Source of the DNA: Atopobium sp. UBA6362
GTDB lineage: Bacteria > Actinomycetota > Coriobacteriia > Coriobacteriales > Atopobiaceae
DNA length: 17,264 bases
Direction: 5' to 3'
Assembly (NCBI GenBank): GCA_002440065.1
Contig: DJRK01000058.1
Coordinates: 1 to 17,264 of the forward strand
In this document: in pieces, positions 15,701 to 17,264 of the stretch
How the letters are laid out: each line of letters begins with the position of its first letter
How positions within the stretch are numbered: the first letter of the stretch is position 1
The notes under the pieces: generated by a model
Databases searched by the model: none
Told to the model about the DNA's origin: nothing
Seen by the model: the letters and a program-made list of their open reading frames with translations, nothing else
Program-made: the position numbers and the translations under genes

Positions 15701-15972
15701 AGGGCTGGTGGACGGCTGGCTCCGAGCGCAAGGCATCCCTCAGCGTCGATTTGGCTAAGGCCGCTGACGGCGACGTGCAGGCCTCGGTACGTGCTCTGGC
15801 GAGGTGGGACGGGGCGTGCTTCGTCCGCCTTCCCGACGGATGCGCCTACGAGGCGGACGTGCAGGTGAGCGGGCTGGACTACGACCAGACCACGCCGAAC
15901 GTCTCCGTCTCGATATCGACCGAGCAGGTCAAATGCGATGACTTCGTGTGCGGGGAGGAGGACATAGCATGA
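12781..15972 (+). CDS. Large Fn3-rich minor tail protein with Dit-like end
   Basis: This 1063-residue protein follows the tape measure, where siphoviruses encode the distal tail and adsorption parts. It is mostly beta strands in repeated fibronectin-III-like units (VKSLTISRDGNAWTAKWSVP; KVTWKVTAKD; PAISASDEVRVPVTT; VSLQVCWDDDLLDC; LTLKVANLDESETYWFRARR). Residues about 420-578 form an insert of lower GC that interrupts an Fn3-like unit. The C-terminal 120 residues (about 924-1045; RVYLDGTKEGWW, ACFVRLPDGCAYEADV) resemble a distal-tail-type domain seen in related phage proteins. The start ATG follows the tape measure stop directly. It is probably a baseplate or fibre component that contacts the host. 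It is intact, with no frameshift. Dit-like assignment is from memory of family patterns and is tentative. Confidence 0.75.
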   Translation: MAVKVKSLTISRDGNAWTAKWSVPSELSKKGNATHLHVEVWLMSGTGKKRREILVGKRNETVQKSSSKFTLERGKTYPLSTGKKARSITQAAVWVYGYNGKKKFPEEVAYYKLRRPLQPSLAAGTFDSGKVTWKVTAKDSSKTTRDRYQVKWNVYRSGRYGGTAIKEASVASGTLGKNNAAISNDSTVTYTEKLWGNLTSDSDYIKLRAVLNAQGLRGDGVLSSSTTRPKKRERAFYISYPPVPAIGKPAISASDEVRVPVTTNATTEHPVDKVRLQYACTVARPAESDWKDVTGSEGRSTCKGLSARISSLAAQEGQRVWFRLVNRYLVESHDRASDPIEAVELRDVGKLTTGVPQIINATGGSDGKSVSLQVCWDDDLLDCDTTTLGWSKDADAWKSNEQPTTFDMADVDWEDEGAGYAETTDTEPSDTKTYYSKTADNRYDAESGANLLYDGAPTVLEHTSSQNIDGPFWFWSIGSGTENASKVAAAHSAGGYVYLQDMFSWSGTRPTKYLKVPTSKIVEYAGTDNTSLCTMHPRPGEVAVAKTGANFGWRVAPFACDSVAAIWYTETWYERLYAHSLTLKVANLDESETYWFRARRSSSTRKTKWGDPVACNTSGTPVGVVLTAPEAVADGDPIDVTWTLNGKGEQKTWHLYVDGTEQMNGGTEQSASVPASLLAGKSSVTLKVSAGYGGDLAESAEATVSIIPKPEASPKLGANAITARPIPFTVSSNSAGATVFLALVAVGCVWTTADGKRHEQLEGDVVWSGSVYAEEAGTEYAGEIAECELVDGAEYRFRATPSVGSVTGDTSWFEYEETYTDDDGAEATRTTDAVPVEWAHQAVAPTGTVTPDPSDMSAAVAITAPDGAVDTDVCDVYRVTPDGAEAIATGVAFGKTVTDRWAPYSADGTGTAYRLVTRTADGDYDWVDVAYSLTDKRMRVDWDTGSVWLPWNLSVSESWEKGFEGRVYLDGTKEGWWTAGSERKASLSVDLAKAADGDVQASVRALARWDGACFVRLPDGCAYEADVQVSGLDYDQTTPNVSVSISTEQVKCDDFVCGEEDIA
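14085..14530 (+). other. Lower-GC island inside the Fn3-rich tail gene
   Basis: Roughly a third of the codons here end in A or T by hand count, against about a tenth in the flanks. Codons such as GGT, GCT, TCT, AAT and AAA, rare elsewhere, cluster here. The encoded segment (within residues 420-578) contains DTKTYYSKTADNRYDAES, GGYVYLQDMFSWSGT and CTMHPRPGEVAV and lacks Fn3 strands. The reading frame is unbroken. This is best read as a domain acquired from a different genome. Confidence 0.6.
15953..15960 (+). promoter_or_regulatory. Ribosome binding site of the hub-like gene
   Basis: GGAGGAGG-like sequence (GGGGAGGAGG region) ends about eight bases before the ATG at 15969. It favours this ATG over an in-frame GTG at 15948, which would place the binding site inside the coding sequence. 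Confidence 0.65.
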
Positions 15973-16754
15973 CGTGCCAGTTCCTCATCCTCGACGAGAC
16001 GCTGGCCGTGGAAGGCGAGCTTTCCCGCGTGGCGTCCGCGTCCGTGTCGCGCTCTGCCACAGACGACGTGCCGCTGCTGGAGTCGGCCTCCATCGAGTAC
16101 GACGCGCACGACGCGGGCTGGGACGGCGGGTGGCTGCGCATCGTGGCGGACGGCAACGCGCTGGGCACGTTTCGCTTCTCGCCAACGACCCGCAAGGTGA
16201 CGGGCGACCGCGTGACCGTGACCGCCGACGGCTACTCCGTGCTCAAGCCAGCCGAGGAGAACGACGCGGGGGTCGGTGCCGCCCTCGTCGCTGGAAGCGA
16301 CGTCGCCGCCTTCGCCCGCAAGATGCTCTCCCCGTGCCCCGGGACAATCGATTGCGAGGGCACCACCGCGTGCCCCTCCACCGTCGTCTTCGACGACGGC
16401 GCGAGCAGGCTGTCGGCGCTGTGGGCGGTGCTCGACGCGTGCGGCTGGGGCATGCGCCTCGACGGCTACGGCTGCGTCCACGTGGGGCCGCTGCCTACCG
16501 AGCCCGCCCTCAGGCTCGACTCCACGACCTCCCACGTCGTGCGAGACGGCTACGAGGCGGGCGAGTCGCTCTCCTACACCCGCGAGGCCGACGGCGACGC
16601 GGTGCGCCCGATGGACGCGGTGGCGGTGGAGCTCCCACGCGCGGCCATGTCGGGCACCTACAGGGTGCTGTCGCAGGAGCTCACAATCGGCGCGGGCGTG
16701 ACCGTGGCCGAGACGGTGGGCGAGCTGGAGAGGGGGGACAAGGATGGCGATTGA
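15969..16754 (+). CDS. Baseplate hub-like tail protein
   Basis: This is a 261-residue protein (start MTCQFLILDETLAVEGELSR). Its place after the large minor tail protein and its beta-rich start suggest a hub or tail-associated protein of the type that follows the distal tail protein in siphoviruses (gp27/Tal N-terminal fold, or Bacillus XkdQ-like). Signs are the opening strands with ARVASASVSRSATDDVPLLES-like pattern, GTFRFSPTTRKVTGDRVTVTADG (domain II strand run), a helix SALWAVLDACGWGMRLDGYG, and strands near EPALRLDSTTSHVVRDGYE. Its start overlaps the previous stop (ATGA) and its stop lies 11 bases into the next gene. No lysozyme or peptidase motif is visible. Family assignment is tentative. 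Confidence 0.62.
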   Translation: MTCQFLILDETLAVEGELSRVASASVSRSATDDVPLLESASIEYDAHDAGWDGGWLRIVADGNALGTFRFSPTTRKVTGDRVTVTADGYSVLKPAEENDAGVGAALVAGSDVAAFARKMLSPCPGTIDCEGTTACPSTVVFDDGASRLSALWAVLDACGWGMRLDGYGCVHVGPLPTEPALRLDSTTSHVVRDGYEAGESLSYTREADGDAVRPMDAVAVELPRAAMSGTYRVLSQELTIGAGVTVAETVGELERGDKDGD

Positions 16755-17264
16755 CGCGAGGGCGGCAGGCGAGCTGGCACGCGCCATATCGGCTCTGGCA
16801 CCGCGCCAGCGCACGTCTTCGGTATCAGAGGCCGTGGTGTCGACGGGCGGGAGCCACATGGAGGTGCTGCTCGACGGGGCGGATGCCCCAACTCCCGTCA
16901 CGTCTGCCGTGGCGGGCTGCTCTCAGGGCGACCGCGTCATCGTGCGCGTCGGCGACGGCGGGTGCGTGGTGCTCGGCAACGTCTCGCGCGAGCCCGCCAG
17001 CGCGGCGCGGGTGGACGAGGACGGGGCGAGGACGCTGCGGCGGGTCGATGCGGCCATAGCGGGCGCGGAGTCCGCCATGGACGCGGCGCTCGACACCAGG
17101 GCGGGACTGGCCGTCACGTCGCACACCATAACGAGCGGCAAGGCGATAGCCCCCGTGAACTACCTCACCTCCACGGCCAACTCCGACGGCTCCGTGACCG
17201 TCACGAAGGCGGACTCGGGCGGCTACGGGTGGTACCCGCTCGGGGTGGTGGGATGGCACACGTC
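16744..17264 (+). CDS. OB-fold tail protein, partial (runs off window end)
   Basis: This frame starts at ATG 16744 within the end of the hub-like gene (11-base overlap), with a G-rich binding site (GGAGAGGGGGG) before it, and stays open to the last base: at least 173 codons. An N-terminal helix (AAGELARAISALAP) is followed by an OB-fold-like segment, VTSAVAGCSQGDRVIVRVGD then GGCVVLGNVSREP. This matches the small OB domain that follows hub proteins, as in XkdS/gpV-like or siphovirus spike proteins. After a helical linker (about residues 90-120), the chain turns into strands (TSHTITSGKAIAPVNYLTST). The rest may be a fibre or receptor-binding part. The C-terminus is not in the window, so the full length and function are unknown. 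Confidence 0.68.
   Translation, partial: MAIDARAAGELARAISALAPRQRTSSVSEAVVSTGGSHMEVLLDGADAPTPVTSAVAGCSQGDRVIVRVGDGGCVVLGNVSREPASAARVDEDGARTLRRVDAAIAGAESAMDAALDTRAGLAVTSHTITSGKAIAPVNYLTSTANSDGSVTVTKADSGGYGWYPLGVVGWHT

Noticed and set aside
1..17264. CRISPR arrays, tRNA genes, insertion sequences, attachment sites
   Set aside because: No regularly spaced repeats, no tRNA-like cloverleaf noticed, no transposase, and no direct repeats suggesting att sites. The block is nearly all coding.

Overview
The window is a rightward block of tailed-phage head and tail genes. It comes from either a siphovirus genome or a prophage; no integrase, repressor, lysis or bacterial gene is present to decide which. 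DNA is GC-rich, with G/C at most third codon positions, TGA/TAG/TAA stops and strong AGGAGG-type ribosome binding sites. That fits a high-GC Gram-positive host, probably an actinobacterium; a gut Coriobacteriia host is only a guess. Every supported gene is on the + strand. The long minus-strand reading frames are shadows of GC-rich coding sequence.

Layout: positions 1-110 hold a short AT-rich leader with a small palindrome and a hairpin that reads as an intrinsic terminator on the minus strand. Then come the packaging genes: HNH endonuclease (111-428), P27-type small terminase (400-744) and large terminase (748-2442). Head genes follow: HK97-type portal (2492-3760), prohead protease (3760-4353), major capsid protein (4363-5670), a 51-residue unknown (5678-5833), and the connector/neck genes (5834-6835). 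Tail genes follow: tail terminator-like protein (6832-7158), major tail protein (7176-7781), tail assembly chaperone with a frameshifted extension (7785-8355), tape measure (8368-12780), a large Fn3-rich minor tail protein (12781-15972), a baseplate-hub-like protein (15969-16754), and an OB-fold-like tail protein cut by the window end (16744-17264).

The genes form one dense, probably single-operon assembly line. Most neighbours overlap by 1-11 bases or are separated by fewer than 20, and there is no gene-free stretch over 300 bases. The HNH protein and terminases cut and pump DNA through the portal into a capsid matured by the protease. Neck proteins close the head and join it to a long non-contractile tail, whose length is set by the 1470-residue tape measure.

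Most of this is a standard HK97-like module; I see no clear new defence or other novel system. The points worth a second look are: (1) a tail-chaperone frameshift that must be +1 or -2, although a lambda-type GGGAAAG heptamer and a hairpin sit at the stop codon; (2) a lower-GC island inside the large tail protein that looks like a swapped-in domain; (3) avoidance of the ATA isoleucine codon in the capsid gene against heavy use in the terminase.
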